DNA from: Trichomonas tenax
Taxonomy: Eukaryota; Parabasalia; Trichomonadida; Trichomonadidae
NCBI GenBank assembly: GCA_023091735.1
Contig: JALKBU010000057.1
Location: 41,390 to 105,389, forward strand
DNA: 64,000 nt
Direction of reading: 5' to 3'
Under the pieces are notes generated by a model. It saw nothing but the letters and a program-made list of their open reading frames with translations, was not told the DNA's origin and made no database searches. Below, in pieces: positions 29,489-40,408 of the stretch. Every line of letters begins with the position of its first letter. The stretch's first letter is position 1. A program made the position numbers and the translations under genes.

Positions 29489-29692
29489 CTAGTTGTACGC
29501 TTGTCTAAAGTTTGTCAGTATTGCGTTTAAAAGAGCTTCAGCAGCTCCCGGAACTTGTGAGTCGATTTTCACTAATAATTGCGAAATTTGCGCTAAATTG
29601 CCGATGCACGCCTTGTTCGCGCTGTCTCCCATCAATTTCGTTATTGCTTCCGCGAATATGTTGTTCGCTGACTGCTTTTGCGGCTCTGACAT
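29489..29692 (-). CDS. Small hypothetical helical protein
   Basis: A 67-residue frame beginning MSEPQKQSANNIFAEAITKLMGD and ending ILTNFRQAYN. It is probably all-helical, with Ala/Leu/Ile heptad-like spacing in residues 10-65 and no low complexity, and its GC content is much above that of the flanking DNA. I do not recognise it. An opposite-strand frame of similar length (29493-29699) has Cys-rich, patternless composition and is taken as the shadow. The ATG is preceded by TTTTTTAATAA, with no clear initiator. Confidence 0.55.
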   Translation of the reverse strand: MSEPQKQSANNIFAEAITKLMGDSANKACIGNLAQISQLLVKIDSQVPGAAEALLNAILTNFRQAYN

Positions 29693-30010
29693 TTATTAAA
29701 AAACTTTTTGAGAGCTTTACTTGTAAATTTTCTATTTTATTGATTATTTATATTCTATATACAATGTATTATATATTTTCAACAAAGTTTTGACAAAATC
29801 TTGTTTTGTTATCGAGATAATGTCATATTTAGTTTAATATTTTAAATTTGAGTATAATATGTTATCTATTTTCTATTTATGCAAAAAAAATTGAAAAATG
29901 ATTTTTAAGGTATGGAAAAATAAAATGCATTTTGGTTTAATATTTGCAATCTACATATGATAGAAAGCATAAATTGTAGGGTATAATAAAGAGTCAAGAA
30001 AAAGTACCAT
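29693..30010. other. AT-rich spacer
   Basis: No supported feature before the inverted-repeat locus that begins near 30011. Confidence 0.4.
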
Positions 30011-30246
30011 GTTTACATGGCAGTTCTAAATACGTTTTGACATGTAAAGTCTGCCATTATAACAAAGGGTGTGATATTAAGCTTGATGGACTCCCTAGCA
30101 AGCTTGATACGCACTCTAACAAGCTTGATAGACTCTCTAATAAGATTAGCCGATGCTATAACAAGCTTAATTGAACTTTATAAATACACATTCTAATTAG
30201 CTAACTAATCTTACATGTCAAAATAAAATACATTTGCCATGTAAAC
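30011..30246. repeat. 21-bp tandem repeats enclosed by inverted TTTACATG motifs
   Basis: Five units of 21 bp begin at 30079, 30100, 30121, 30142 and 30163, each opening with AAGCTTGAT or a close variant. The array is enclosed by two inverted arms: the left (30011-30049) reads GTTTACATGGCAG, a short link, then TTTTGACATGTAAAG; the right (30210-30246) reads CTTACATGTCAAAA, a link, then TTTGCCATGTAAAC. Each arm therefore contains two motif copies. It could be a small mobile unit or a regulatory dyad about 420 bp upstream of the giant Sel1 gene. Confidence 0.7.
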
Positions 30247-30667
30247 ACTTTGTTTTTTCATGACTTTTTATATATTATCTCAAAATCCAAAATAAATTCG
30301 ATAAATCTATTTTATATTTAAAGAAAATACTTTTAACTGTGAAAAAAAATTACCCATCCAAAACAAGCCGAAACTATCATATTCAGAGTCACAACCATTT
30401 GTTTAAGCTATATTCGGCTTCCTAAGGCTTGGTGTAAGAAATTGCACAATAAAAATTTTATATCGTTAAAAATACGATTTTTAGACACTATTTTGTCTAT
30501 GCATTTCATATTTGCAAAAATAAAGACAACTTTACATATAAAATCTCTCGTTTTTGAATAATTTCCAAGTTTTTGTTATTTCTAAACGATTTATATACTA
30601 AATATCGAAGAAAAATCGATTTTGATTTTTTTAATTTTTACAAAAAAAAATTTAGTGAAGATTTCAT
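30247..30667. promoter_or_regulatory. Promoter region of the Sel1-repeat gene
   Basis: AT-rich spacer that ends in GAAGATTTCATATGAATG. TCATA overlapping the ATG at 30668 is a good initiator match, and a second in-frame ATG lies one codon further on. Confidence 0.4.
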
Positions 30668-33600
30668 ATGAATGAAATTGGCTCAGATGGGGTTGAAAAT
30701 CCCGATGATCCCTACGAAATCTTCCTAAAAGCAAAGAAGTTAGAAGAAGGCGATGAAAATACAGAAAAAAACATCGAATTAGCAGTAAAATTATATAAAG
30801 ATTTGGTAAAACTCAATGAATCACACGCGAAACATAGGTTAGGACTGCTCTACATGAAGGGAGTTGGCGTAAAAAAGAAGACAGACAAAGGCTGCGAGTT
30901 AATAAAAGAAAGTGCGGAAAACGGAAACGTAGAGGCATATCAAGACTATGCGGAGTTACTGGCAAATGGCATTTACTTCAAGGAAAACAAGCAATTAGCG
31001 GTCGATTATTACAAATTATCAGCCGAGAATGGAAATACTGAATCTATGTTCCAACTCGCGATTATGCTGAAGAACGGTATCGGTGTGGAACAGAATTATC
31101 CAGAAGCTTTGCGCTATTACAAAATGGGTGCTGAGAATGGCGATCCACTCAGTATGAACAACTATGCGTTGATGTTGAAGCAAGGATTAGGCACAAAGAA
31201 GAACAAAACAGAAGCCATCAAGTACTTTTTGCTCGCTGCTAATCAAAATGAACCAAATGCACAAAACTCGTACGCTATTTGCTTAAAGACGGGATACGGT
31301 GTGCAAAAGAACGCAAGGTTGGCTGCTAAGTACTTTCAGATGGCTGCTGAGCAAGGAAATCCAGAAGGTCAAAATAATTATGCATGGATGCTTAAAAACG
31401 GATGTGGAATCGAGAAAGACACGAAAAAGGCTGTGGAGTACTACAAACTGTCTGCTGAACAAGGAAACACGAACGGTCTCAACAACTACGCGGCAATGCT
31501 TTGTGGAGGTGTTGGAATCGATCAAGACATCGAGCAAGCTGCGAATATGTTCAAGCAATCAGCTGATTCAGGAAACCAGTATGCTCAGAACAACTATGGA
31601 TATATGCTCGATAATGGTATAGGCGTGGAAAGAGATATATTGCAATCATCGAAATATTACAAACTTTCTGCTGCTGCAGGAAACAACGACGCTGAATTCA
31701 ACTTAGCTTTGCTGTTTAAGAACGGTTCTGGAATCCCTATGAACAAAACAGAAGCAGCAAAGTACATGAAATTGTCTGCTGATGGAGGAAACGCTGATGC
31801 GAGATTCACATATGGTAACATGCTTCAATTAGGAGAAGGCTGTAACAAAGATGAAAGAATGGCTGAAGAATACATCCAACTCGCTGTCAACGAATCAGCT
31901 GACTCCAGATTCATTTCACACAGTGTCTTCGCGACAGGCCCAAGTCTCTCGCAGCAGAAAGAAGCCATCAGAGGAATCAGGTGGTCGCACGATACAGGCA
32001 ACACGGAAAGAAAGATCAGATTCGAAGAAATACCACTAAAAGAAGGCGAAATACATAAAGATCTTCCACAAGCTGCGCAATACATGAAGGAAGCTGCAGA
32101 CAGCGGTCACGTCGATGCAGCGAGAGAGTACGCGAAGATGATCATGCAGGGAGAAGGCGTTGAACAGAACAAAGTTGAAGCAGAGAAATATTACAGAGAA
32201 GCTGCAGACAAAGATGATACAACATCACAAGTTTCTCTTGGTAAAATGCTTTTGGAGGAAGAGGTACCAGAAAAGCAGGAAGAAGGCAGACAGTATTTGC
32301 TTAAGGCATCACAGCATGGAGACTCAGAGGCATTCTTCGAGCTCTCTAAGACGAGAGACATGAAATCACAAAAATACCTCCTCAAAGCTGTCGAACTGGG
32401 AAATCCAGATGCTAAAGTCGAATACGCGAAACAATTAGAGAAAGGAGAGATCGAACCAGGAAAGACAGAAGAAGAGATTTTACAAATGTACAAAGAAGCG
32501 GCAGAAATAGGAAATGCAGAAGGCGCTTACAGATATGGCATGACAATGAAAGAGAAAGGCGACTTGGAGGAAGCGGCAAAATATTTCGCTATCGCTGCAA
32601 ATCTCAATCACAAAAATGGCCAATACGAACTTGCTTTAGCTCTCAATGGCGGCAAAGGTGTTGAATTCGATGCCGAAGAAGCCCAATATTACTTCGCTGA
32701 AGCAGGAAACAAAGATCATCCAGATGCTCAGTTCTTATACGGCCTTCTTCTTGACACTGGCTGCGGTGGTGAACAAGACCAGGATCAGTCAGTCAAATAC
32801 GTTTTGATGGCTGCAGGTAATGGCAGTGAACAAGCGAGAGACCATCTTCATGTCATCAGAGAGTGCCACAAAGAGAACAAAGTTAATGAAGAAGCGCTCA
32901 TGATTCTTGCAGACTTAGGAAACATTTTGGCGATGCTTCAATTAGGAAAGCTTTACGCATCACAGCTCAGAGAGAAACCAGAACTAAAAGAAGAGGCATT
33001 GAGTTTGTTACTGAAGGCTGCTGACAAACATATTCCTGAGGCTTTATTCGAACTCGGTAAGTGTCTTTATAACCTCGCAAAAACAGACGAAGAAAGAGAA
33101 AAAGCAAAAGACTATCTCAGGAAAGCTGCAGAGAAAGGCGATGAAAACGCGTCGGCTCTCCTAAAGCAGATAGAAGCTGACGAAGAGAAGAAGAGGAGGC
33201 AAGCAGAAGCATTGGAAAAGAAGAAGTTCATGGAGGAACAGAGAAAGGCCGAAGCAGCGAGAAGAACAGAAGCAAAGAGACTTGCAGACCAAAAGAAGAA
33301 AGAAGAGATGGAGAAGAAGAAGGAGCAAGAAAAACTCGCCGCACAGCAACTCGAAGAGCTCAGGAAGAAGATGGAAGAAGAAAAGAAGCAGAAAGAAGAG
33401 GAAGAAAAACAGAGAAAACTCGAAGAAGAGGAAAACAGAAAGAAACAAGAAGAACTTGAAAAGAGGAAGAAATTAGAAGAAGAACTCGCTAAACAGAATC
33501 AAAATGATGATGAAGAGGAAGAAGAAGACAGTGACGAACAAAATTCAACAAAGAGCATTCTGAAAGTTGAATCAAAGAAATGTGATGAGGAAGAAGACGA

Positions 33601-36600
33601 AGAAGAAGATAATGAGAAAGATTCAAAGCCAAAGATTGATGAACAAACAAAAGCTATTGATGAGGAGGAAGATGAGGAACAAATAGTCAAAGAAAAAGAG
33701 CCTAAAGTTGCAAAAGAAGTTCAGCAATCTAAAAAAGATGATGAAGAGGACGAGGAAGAGGATGATGGACAAATAGTCAAAGAGAAAGAGCCAGAGTCCA
33801 TCAAAGAAGTTCAACAATCGAAAGCGGATGATTACAAAGAAGATGAAGATAATGAGATACTTTCACAGCCACAAACTTCCACTGCTAATGTTGAAGAAAA
33901 CAAGCAGCAGGAAAAAGCAAATGAAATGTCTGAATATGATGAAGAGGAAGAAAAGGCTGATAAAGATAAGAATGATTCAATTCAGCCAGAAAATAAAGAG
34001 GGTTTTGAAGAATACGATGATGAAGACAATGCTGAGCCTATAAATGTCAGAGATAGAGCTGTTGATTTCGAAGATGAGTATGACGCAGATGCAGCTAAGG
34101 CCGAAGAAGAAGCACATCTTATGGCTGAAGCAGAAGCGAGATTAAAAGCAGAGGAAGAAGCAAGATTAAAGGCAGAGGAAGAAGCTCGTCTCAAGGCAGA
34201 GGAAGAAGCTCGTCTTAAAGCAGAGGAAGAAGCAAGATTAAAAGCAGAGGAAGAAGCAAGATTAAAGGCAGAGGAAGAAGCAAGATTAAAGGCAGAGGAA
34301 GAAGCAAGATTAAAAGCAGAGGAAGAAGCAAGATTAAAGGCAGAGGAAGAAGCTCGTCTTAAAGCAGAGGAAGAAGCTCGTCTTAAAGCAGAGGAAGAAG
34401 CAAGATTAAAGGCAGAGGAAGAAGCAAGATTAAAGGCAGAGGAAGAAGCAAGATTAAAGGCAGAGGAAGAAGCTCGTCTTAAAGCAGAGGAAGAAGCTCG
34501 TCTCAAGGCAGAGGAAGAAGCTCGTCTCAAGGCAGAGGAAGAAGCAAGATTAAAAGCAGAGGAAGAAGCAAGATTAAAGGCAGAGGAAGAAGCTCGTCTT
34601 AAAGCAGAGGAAGAAGCTCGTCTCAAGGCAGAGGAAGAAGCTCGTCTCAAGGCAGAGGAAGAAGCTCGTCTCAAGGCAGAGGAAGAAGCAAGATTAAAGG
34701 CAGAGGAAGAAGCTCGTCTTAAAGCAGAGGAAGAAGCTCGTCTTAAAGCAGAGGAAGAAGCTCGTCTTAAAGCAGAGGAAGAAGCTCGTCTCAAGGCAGA
34801 GGAAGAAGCAAGATTAAAAGCAGAGAAAGAAGCAAGATTAAAGGCAGAGGAAGAAGCAAGATTAAAAGCAGAGGAAGAAGCAAGATTAAAGACAGAGGAA
34901 GAAGCAAGATTAAAGGCAGAGGAAGAAGCAAGATTAAAGGCAGAGGAAGAAGCAAGATTAAAAGCAGAAGAAGCAAGATTAAAAGCAGAAGAAGAAGCAA
35001 GATTAAAAGCTGAAGAAGAAGCTCGTCTCAAGGCTGAGGAAGAAGCTAGAAAGAAAAATGATGATGAAACAAGATTAAAAGATGAAGAAGGAAAGAAGGC
35101 TGACGAAGCAGAGAAAACCAAATTGGAGGAACAGAGTCAATCGAAGCAGGATGAAGAAGAAAATGCAGTTGTTTCAAGAGATATAGATCTCGGATCCTTC
35201 GAACCTGAAGCCCAAATAGAGGTTATCCCTCCAACCAATTCAGTCATGCATTCCTCTGACAAGGACCGAAGATCTTCAAATGCCGATTCCACATCAAATA
35301 CGGAAGGAGATAAATCCAACAAGAACAAGAAGGATAAGAAGAAGAACCCCGTCAAAGCAGCAAACGCATTCGAAAACGAAGAAGAGAAAAAGAACTACGA
35401 AAGAGAGCTTCGTAGGCAGCGCAGAGAGCAGGCAAAGCTGGACAAAGAGCGTGAGCAAGAGCAACTCCGAGAGCAAGAACGAAGAATGCGCGATGAAGAG
35501 GAGGAACTTGAAAGAATCCGCAAAGAGGAAGAAGAAGCAGCGAAAGCAGAACAAAAGAGACTCGAGAAGCAGAAGGAGCTTGAAGAAGAAGAAAGACAGA
35601 GGAAGAAAGAAGAAGAGAGAATAAAGCGCGAAGAAGAAGAAAAGAGAGCTGAAGAGGAGAGAATCCTCGCAGCAAAGCGTCGAGAAGAAGAACAAAAGCT
35701 TGTAGATGAAGAGCGCCTCAAGAAGATGGCGCAACTCTCACGTGACGAAAGGAGGAGACTCAGAGAGGAGCAAAGAATCGCTAAGAAACTCGCCGACGAA
35801 AAAGCCGCGAAAAAAGATGAGGAAGAGAGAATCAAGAAGGAAACAGAAGAAGCAGAGCGCAGAAGAATTCAAGAGGAAGAAGATAAAAAGAAAGCAGCAG
35901 AAGAGGAAGAAAAGAAGAAGAATCAAGTCAACGAACATCCAAAGTCAAATTTGGAAGATGATTACAGCGATAATGGTGAAGAAGACATTGACCCGAACGG
36001 AAGTCCATTCGAGAACATTTCATTCTCAGCTGTAGATCTCTCCATCTCACAAAACCTCGATTCTTCTCTCGTTGCACCGCAAATCACTGCAGAGACTCGT
36101 TCCATGGAGATAGAGAAAGTCCACAAGAGAGCTGCAAACAGCGGCGACACAAGCGCTCAAGTCAAACTCGCCATCATGAAACTCAACACAGGAGAGAAAG
36201 CAGAAGCTTTGGACTTGCTCAGGATCGCGGCAGAGAACGATGATGATGCGGCTGCTTTCATATTGAGCAGACTCAACGATCCATACTGCGACGACGAACA
36301 GGCAATGAAGGACACCGCGGAGTACTTCAGGAGACTCGCTGATGATGAGAACGACATCGACGCTCAGTACATCTTCGGTTTCATGGCTCAGCACGGTTAC
36401 GGTGTTGATCAGGACAACGAAATGGCAGAGCGCTACTTAAGAATGAGTGCAGACAATGGCAACAGCGAAGCGCAGTACAACATCGCTGTTATGCTCGAAG
36501 CAGGTGATGGTATCTCTAAAGATATCGGAGAAGCTGCGAAATACTACAAAATGGCTGCCGATAACGGAAACTTTTTGGCGCAGTTCAACTATGGTTTGCT

Positions 36601-37498
36601 TCTCCAGAAAGGCCAAGGAGTTGCCAAAGACTTGGAGACAGCCGCTTACTACACGAAACTCTGTGCAGACATCGGCGATGCTGAAGGACAGAACAACTAC
36701 GGAATCATTCTCAAGAACGGTCTCGGAGTCAAGAAAGATGTCATTCTCGCAGCGAAGTACTTCAAGATGTCGGCAGATCAAGGCAACGCTTTAGGAATGA
36801 ACAACTACGCACTGATGTGCTGCTCAGGAATTGGCGTCAGAAGAAACTACGAAACAGCTGCGAGATACTTCAAGATGGCTGCAGAAAAAGGAAACATATA
36901 CTCGCTCAACAACTTAGGATTGATGTACAGGAAAGGAACAGGACTCGAGAAGGACTCTGAGCAGGCAGCGAAATACTTCGAGAAGGCAGCGATTGCCGGA
37001 GAAGTCGATGCGATGTATAACTTGGCGACAATGTATTATAATGGCGAAGGAATTCAACGTGACAGAAGGAAAGCTGTTCAGTTAATCAAAATGGCTGCAG
37101 ACAGAGGCAATGTTAAAGCTATTGTTCAGTTCGCTTCTTTCTGCAGACACGGAAAACTCGTTAAGCAGAACTTAGAAGAAGCAGCGAAATACTACAGAAT
37201 GGCGACACAGAAAGATTCAGCGAAAGGAGAGTTGATGTACGGATTGATGCTTAAGAATGGCACAGGCATTCAGCAGAACCTTGAGAAGGCTGCAAAACAC
37301 TTGAAGCACTCTGCGGATAAAGGAAATGCAGACGCGATGATGTACTTTGCACAGATGGCGCAGAAAGGACAAGGAACGAAGAAGGACCTCGTCCAAGCCG
37401 CATTCTACTACAAGATGGCAGCAGACAAAGGAAACACAAGAGCACTATCGACATACGAGAAACTTTATGCGAAACTTGTTGAAAATAAGATGATATAA
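30668..37498 (+). CDS. Giant Sel1-repeat protein with acidic coiled-coil core
   Basis: A 2276-residue protein. Residues about 50-840 and 1815-2270 are arrays of Sel1-like repeats with the A-x-x-Y-x-x-A-A-x-x-G-N-x-x-A-Q-x-x-Y-(A/G)-x-M-L-x-x-G-x-G-V pattern, an alpha-solenoid used as a scaffold. Between them lie a Lys/Glu coiled coil (840-944), an acidic disordered stretch (945-1137), 38 tandem ARLKAEEE units (1157-1459), and another long charged coiled coil (about 1560-1780). No signal peptide, membrane span or catalytic motif is seen. Such a layout suggests two binding heads held apart by a long rod or spring-like single alpha-helix, in the cytoplasm or cytoskeleton; this is inference. Stop is TAAA. 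Confidence 0.93.
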   Translation: MNEIGSDGVENPDDPYEIFLKAKKLEEGDENTEKNIELAVKLYKDLVKLNESHAKHRLGLLYMKGVGVKKKTDKGCELIKESAENGNVEAYQDYAELLANGIYFKENKQLAVDYYKLSAENGNTESMFQLAIMLKNGIGVEQNYPEALRYYKMGAENGDPLSMNNYALMLKQGLGTKKNKTEAIKYFLLAANQNEPNAQNSYAICLKTGYGVQKNARLAAKYFQMAAEQGNPEGQNNYAWMLKNGCGIEKDTKKAVEYYKLSAEQGNTNGLNNYAAMLCGGVGIDQDIEQAANMFKQSADSGNQYAQNNYGYMLDNGIGVERDILQSSKYYKLSAAAGNNDAEFNLALLFKNGSGIPMNKTEAAKYMKLSADGGNADARFTYGNMLQLGEGCNKDERMAEEYIQLAVNESADSRFISHSVFATGPSLSQQKEAIRGIRWSHDTGNTERKIRFEEIPLKEGEIHKDLPQAAQYMKEAADSGHVDAAREYAKMIMQGEGVEQNKVEAEKYYREAADKDDTTSQVSLGKMLLEEEVPEKQEEGRQYLLKASQHGDSEAFFELSKTRDMKSQKYLLKAVELGNPDAKVEYAKQLEKGEIEPGKTEEEILQMYKEAAEIGNAEGAYRYGMTMKEKGDLEEAAKYFAIAANLNHKNGQYELALALNGGKGVEFDAEEAQYYFAEAGNKDHPDAQFLYGLLLDTGCGGEQDQDQSVKYVLMAAGNGSEQARDHLHVIRECHKENKVNEEALMILADLGNILAMLQLGKLYASQLREKPELKEEALSLLLKAADKHIPEALFELGKCLYNLAKTDEEREKAKDYLRKAAEKGDENASALLKQIEADEEKKRRQAEALEKKKFMEEQRKAEAARRTEAKRLADQKKKEEMEKKKEQEKLAAQQLEELRKKMEEEKKQKEEEEKQRKLEEEENRKKQEELEKRKKLEEELAKQNQNDDEEEEEDSDEQNSTKSILKVESKKCDEEEDEEEDNEKDSKPKIDEQTKAIDEEEDEEQIVKEKEPKVAKEVQQSKKDDEEDEEEDDGQIVKEKEPESIKEVQQSKADDYKEDEDNEILSQPQTSTANVEENKQQEKANEMSEYDEEEEKADKDKNDSIQPENKEGFEEYDDEDNAEPINVRDRAVDFEDEYDADAAKAEEEAHLMAEAEARLKAEEEARLKAEEEARLKAEEEARLKAEEEARLKAEEEARLKAEEEARLKAEEEARLKAEEEARLKAEEEARLKAEEEARLKAEEEARLKAEEEARLKAEEEARLKAEEEARLKAEEEARLKAEEEARLKAEEEARLKAEEEARLKAEEEARLKAEEEARLKAEEEARLKAEEEARLKAEEEARLKAEEEARLKAEEEARLKAEEEARLKAEEEARLKAEEEARLKAEKEARLKAEEEARLKAEEEARLKTEEEARLKAEEEARLKAEEEARLKAEEARLKAEEEARLKAEEEARLKAEEEARKKNDDETRLKDEEGKKADEAEKTKLEEQSQSKQDEEENAVVSRDIDLGSFEPEAQIEVIPPTNSVMHSSDKDRRSSNADSTSNTEGDKSNKNKKDKKKNPVKAANAFENEEEKKNYERELRRQRREQAKLDKEREQEQLREQERRMRDEEEELERIRKEEEEAAKAEQKRLEKQKELEEEERQRKKEEERIKREEEEKRAEEERILAAKRREEEQKLVDEERLKKMAQLSRDERRRLREEQRIAKKLADEKAAKKDEEERIKKETEEAERRRIQEEEDKKKAAEEEEKKKNQVNEHPKSNLEDDYSDNGEEDIDPNGSPFENISFSAVDLSISQNLDSSLVAPQITAETRSMEIEKVHKRAANSGDTSAQVKLAIMKLNTGEKAEALDLLRIAAENDDDAAAFILSRLNDPYCDDEQAMKDTAEYFRRLADDENDIDAQYIFGFMAQHGYGVDQDNEMAERYLRMSADNGNSEAQYNIAVMLEAGDGISKDIGEAAKYYKMAADNGNFLAQFNYGLLLQKGQGVAKDLETAAYYTKLCADIGDAEGQNNYGIILKNGLGVKKDVILAAKYFKMSADQGNALGMNNYALMCCSGIGVRRNYETAARYFKMAAEKGNIYSLNNLGLMYRKGTGLEKDSEQAAKYFEKAAIAGEVDAMYNLATMYYNGEGIQRDRRKAVQLIKMAADRGNVKAIVQFASFCRHGKLVKQNLEEAAKYYRMATQKDSAKGELMYGLMLKNGTGIQQNLEKAAKHLKHSADKGNADAMMYFAQMAQKGQGTKKDLVQAAFYYKMAADKGNTRALSTYEKLYAKLVENKMI
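34136..35044 (+). repeat. 24-bp coding minisatellite, 38 units
   Basis: Thirty-eight head-to-tail units encode A-R-L-K-A-E-E-E; 37 are 24 bp and one (near 34966) is 21 bp. The Arg-Leu pair is written either AGATTA or CGTCTC/CGTCTT, so at least two synonymous unit types alternate in blocks. Single variants include AEKE (near 34825) and KTEE (near 34889). The pattern indicates expansion by unequal exchange while the reading frame is kept. Confidence 0.95.
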
Positions 37499-37689
37499 AT
37501 GTTTTGTTTTATGGATTATCAAAATAATCACTATTGTTTTTTCTCATCAAAAACACCCTCAAAACCCAACTTATACTTGAAAGCAATCATCTACACTACA
37601 ACGCAATTATTACCATTAAATCAAAAATCTATTCTCATCTTTATGATTCATCTTCGAAGATTGAAGAAAATAAAGATAGTAAAAATGAA

Positions 37690-37830
37690 GGGAGTGAAAT
37701 ATTATAATGGGGGTTATCGGTGTCAGGGTAATAAAAATTTAGAAAGGGGGTAAATTAAAAATGAGGGTAATAAAATTTTATAAAGGGGTGCAAATGATTC
37801 GAAATAGGGTTCTGCTTTTTTAAAGAGGGT
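37690..37830 (+). promoter_or_regulatory. Phased GGGT runs upstream of Q/P-rich gene
   Basis: G-runs start at 37690, 37709, 37726, 37746, 37765, 37785, 37807 and 37827, about 20 bp apart (17-22). All but the first are followed by T, usually GGGTA. The last is AGAGGGTA just 6 bases before the TCTAAAA leader of the gene at 37839. The spacing is about two helical turns, so the runs would face one side of the DNA. I label it regulatory by position only. Confidence 0.5.
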
Positions 37831-37838
37831 ATCTAAAA

Positions 37839-38918
37839 ATGGATCATACGAGAAAAGGAGGAGTGACGAAACAAATTCAACAAATCTGCGGAAAATACGC
37901 CAGGATGGTCTGCACGGCACTTGGCGGCGATCCACGCACGAAAAATCTGGAATTGGAGAAGACTGCGAGGCAAACTGTTAAAAATTGGAAAAATAAAGCG
38001 CCAACCAACTATGACGATGACCAGTTCGAGAGGTTCATGCAGAATGAGTATGATGCATGGGCAGCTGCAAATCGCAAGCCTTACAACATGCCGAGAAGTG
38101 AAACACAGAAAGATGTAATCGAAATGACAAGAGAAATGGCACTTGCACTGCCTGAAATTAACCACTTCAAGGAAACTACATCGTCCATTGGTACAAATGA
38201 TAGAAATTTGCTTGATCAATTAATCAAATTCATCGAATCTATCAAGAATTATCCATCACAGTCGATCATTTCAGAGGAGAAACAACTCAACGTCGGTCTG
38301 TACTACGAAAGACTTTTCATTCCAATCCACAAGACAATTACAAAGAAAAACGGCTCTGTTCATCATCAGCAGCCACCACTGCAACAGAACGTCCCGCAAT
38401 CTACATCAGCATCATCTATGACTCAATCGCCAGCAGTCAACAATTCATCGAATTTATCTAGAATTTCCTCGAACCACAACATTCCACAGAACCAACAGAT
38501 GCCTCCGCAGCAGCAAATACCTCCACAGACAAACTACAGACAGCAGCAACAAGTTCAAATGCCGCCACAAGCACCACCAACGCCTCAAACAGTGCAACAG
38601 CCACCACCTGTGCAGCCTCTTGCCACACAGCAGCCCCCGCCCTCCCTTCCACCAACGAGGCAACAAGTCGCACAAGCGAAAGCGCAAGCAGCAGCCCAAT
38701 TGCAGCAGCTCCAGCAGCAGTCGATGCAGAACACACAGCCGATGACACCACAACAGCCCTCTGTATCGCCGCAGTCAGCGCAGATGCCTCCACAGCAACA
38801 GCAGCCGCTCGTTGCAAAGCCTCAGATGGACGTTAAGAAGCAGATCCAAAACTTATTCACACAGGTCAAAACAGAGTGCGCTGTTTTCTACGCGACACCC
38901 CACCCACCTCACTTCTAA
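37839..38918 (+). CDS. Q/P-rich protein, possible transcription co-regulator
   Basis: A 359-residue protein. Residues 1-170 are a mostly helical, basic-to-neutral region (VTKQIQQICGKYARMVCTAL, KTARQTVKNWKNKAPTNYDD, DQFERFMQNEYDAWAAANRK). From about 175 to 325 the chain is Gln/Pro-rich with poly-Gln runs and PPQQQ phrases, typical of Mediator and other co-regulator subunits. It closes with a conserved-looking helix (MDVKKQIQNLFTQVKTECAVFY). I do not recognise a named family; a Mediator subunit is a guess from composition. Tight upstream packing (340 bp after the Sel1 gene) and an unusual phased GGGT array mark its promoter. Stop is TAAA. Confidence 0.8.
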   Translation: MDHTRKGGVTKQIQQICGKYARMVCTALGGDPRTKNLELEKTARQTVKNWKNKAPTNYDDDQFERFMQNEYDAWAAANRKPYNMPRSETQKDVIEMTREMALALPEINHFKETTSSIGTNDRNLLDQLIKFIESIKNYPSQSIISEEKQLNVGLYYERLFIPIHKTITKKNGSVHHQQPPLQQNVPQSTSASSMTQSPAVNNSSNLSRISSNHNIPQNQQMPPQQQIPPQTNYRQQQQVQMPPQAPPTPQTVQQPPPVQPLATQQPPPSLPPTRQQVAQAKAQAAAQLQQLQQQSMQNTQPMTPQQPSVSPQSAQMPPQQQQPLVAKPQMDVKKQIQNLFTQVKTECAVFYATPHPPHF

Positions 38919-39181
38919 AGTATTTTGTTCTTTCTTCGCAATTTAAATTATTTATAAATTTCTCATGAAAATTCTCCTTTTTCTTATAATCATACTAATC
39001 AATTCAAACAATTTGTATGTCAAAAATTACATTAAATTGTGATAGTTCTTGAAATTGAGCAAAAAGTGATAATATTTCGTAAAATTTCATAATAAAACTT
39101 CGTCCTTTAAATAATATTGGTTTTACTTGTTACAGCATTGATATAAAACCACTTTAAAAAGAAAAAATATGTAAAAAAAAA
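38919..39181. other. Spacer between convergent genes
   Basis: AT-rich, no supported feature. Confidence 0.4.
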
Positions 39182-40408
39182 TTAGAACTTGGACTTGAGT
39201 GTTCTGTAAACTCTGTGGAAGTCGAACACGTTGCCACTGAGTCTAAGAATATCGATGAGATAAGTGTCTGTTGTAATTGTACAAATTTCAATCTTGATTT
39301 GAACGGATCTATTAGCGACAGGAATAACAGCCTTCCATGTCTTCTTTTCTGGATTGTTCTGGACGTTCTTTGCGCGTAATCCCTGAAGCGAAGACTTGAT
39401 TGTTGCATCGATATCTGCAAGTTTCTTGTTGGTCGAGAATGATGTTGTGGATGGTGTCTGTGCTGTTGTGTCGACGAGCCTCTCCATCTTGACGCCGGAC
39501 ATCTTTGCGATTAACTCGAAAGCGTTGATTGACTCTTCTTCCTTTGATTCTTCATTTGTAATGGAGACTTCCTGGTCTACTTGTGTTGTCTGCGTCTTTT
39601 CGGATGTGATTGGGACGTAATCGACCTTGAACCATGTATCTGCCTTGATTTGTTCCATTGTAGCGCGAGAAGAAGGATCAGCGACGAGAATCTTCTTCAT
39701 GAGGTCAACAGCACCCTTCGGGAAGTATCCTGGGTAGTCAAGTCTAACATTCATGATTTGGCGCGCGAGATCTTGAAGATTTGGAGCGTCGAATGGGAGA
39801 CTTGCAGAAAGCATAACGAAAAGAATGACACCCGCGGACCAGATATCAGCTGGAGCGCCGACGTAGCCGTCCTGGCAGAAGATTTCTGGAGCAACGTAGT
39901 TTGGTGTTCCACAGCGTGTGTAGACAGTATCACCAGCAGCAGCCATGATGGAAAGACCGAAGTCTGCAATCTTCAAGTTCTCTCCGTCGTCCAAAAGGAT
40001 GTTTTCTGGCTTAAGATCGCGATGAACAGCATTATGCTTGTGCATGTAATCTAAAGCGTCGATGAGCTGCTGGAAATATTTCCTGGCCTGCTTCTCAGGC
40101 AAAGGTCCATTATCAGCGAGTTTAGAGAAGAGCTCGCCTCCAGTTGCGAGATCGAGCACCAAGAAGATGTTTTCCGACGAATGCATAACAGCGTGGAGCT
40201 TTATAAGTCCGGGGTGATCCATTTGGCTCATGATTTCGATTTCACGGCGAAGCTGCTTATCCATGTTGTTTTGCGCGACGAGCTGCCTGTTAATCACCTT
40301 GATGGCGTACTTCTTGTTTGTCTTCGTGTTGACGGCCTCCTTCACTTTGGAGAAGGAACCGGCTCCGATTGTCCTGAGAAGTTTGTAGTCTCCAACAGTT
40401 TTCGGCAT
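39182..40408 (-). CDS. CIPK/SnRK3-like Ser/Thr kinase with NAF motif
   Basis: A 408-residue CAMK-group kinase. Catalytic parts are complete: GAGSFSKV loop (15-22), Lys37 in AIK, HRDLKPEN (129-136), DFG (149-151), CGTPNYVAPE (166-175). After the kinase domain (8-261) and an acidic linker, residues 294-313 read INAFELIAKMSGVKMERLVD, a NAF/FISL motif like that by which plant CIPKs bind calcineurin-B-like calcium sensors. The C-terminal 355-408 segment (KKTWKAVIPVAN ... LIDILRLSGNVFDFHRVYRTLK) fits the KA1-like end of the SNF1/CIPK family. It therefore probably links calcium to phosphorylation through a CBL protein. CBL-CIPK pairs have been reported outside plants, including in Trichomonas. A plain SNF1/AMPK-like kinase is the alternative. 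Confidence 0.92.
   Translation of the reverse strand: MPKTVGDYKLLRTIGAGSFSKVKEAVNTKTNKKYAIKVINRQLVAQNNMDKQLRREIEIMSQMDHPGLIKLHAVMHSSENIFLVLDLATGGELFSKLADNGPLPEKQARKYFQQLIDALDYMHKHNAVHRDLKPENILLDDGENLKIADFGLSIMAAAGDTVYTRCGTPNYVAPEIFCQDGYVGAPADIWSAGVILFVMLSASLPFDAPNLQDLARQIMNVRLDYPGYFPKGAVDLMKKILVADPSSRATMEQIKADTWFKVDYVPITSEKTQTTQVDQEVSITNEESKEEESINAFELIAKMSGVKMERLVDTTAQTPSTTSFSTNKKLADIDATIKSSLQGLRAKNVQNNPEKKTWKAVIPVANRSVQIKIEICTITTDTYLIDILRLSGNVFDFHRVYRTLKSKF

Noticed and set aside
30079..30183. CRISPR-like array
   Set aside because: The 21-bp units are contiguous with no unique spacers, and the genome is eukaryotic.
33982..35121. Long minus-strand frame (379 codons) opposite the ARLKAEEE repeats
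   Set aside because: It is open only because the 24-bp repeat contains no stop on the complement; the peptide is a Ser/Ala/Phe-Asn-Leu repeat with no other support.
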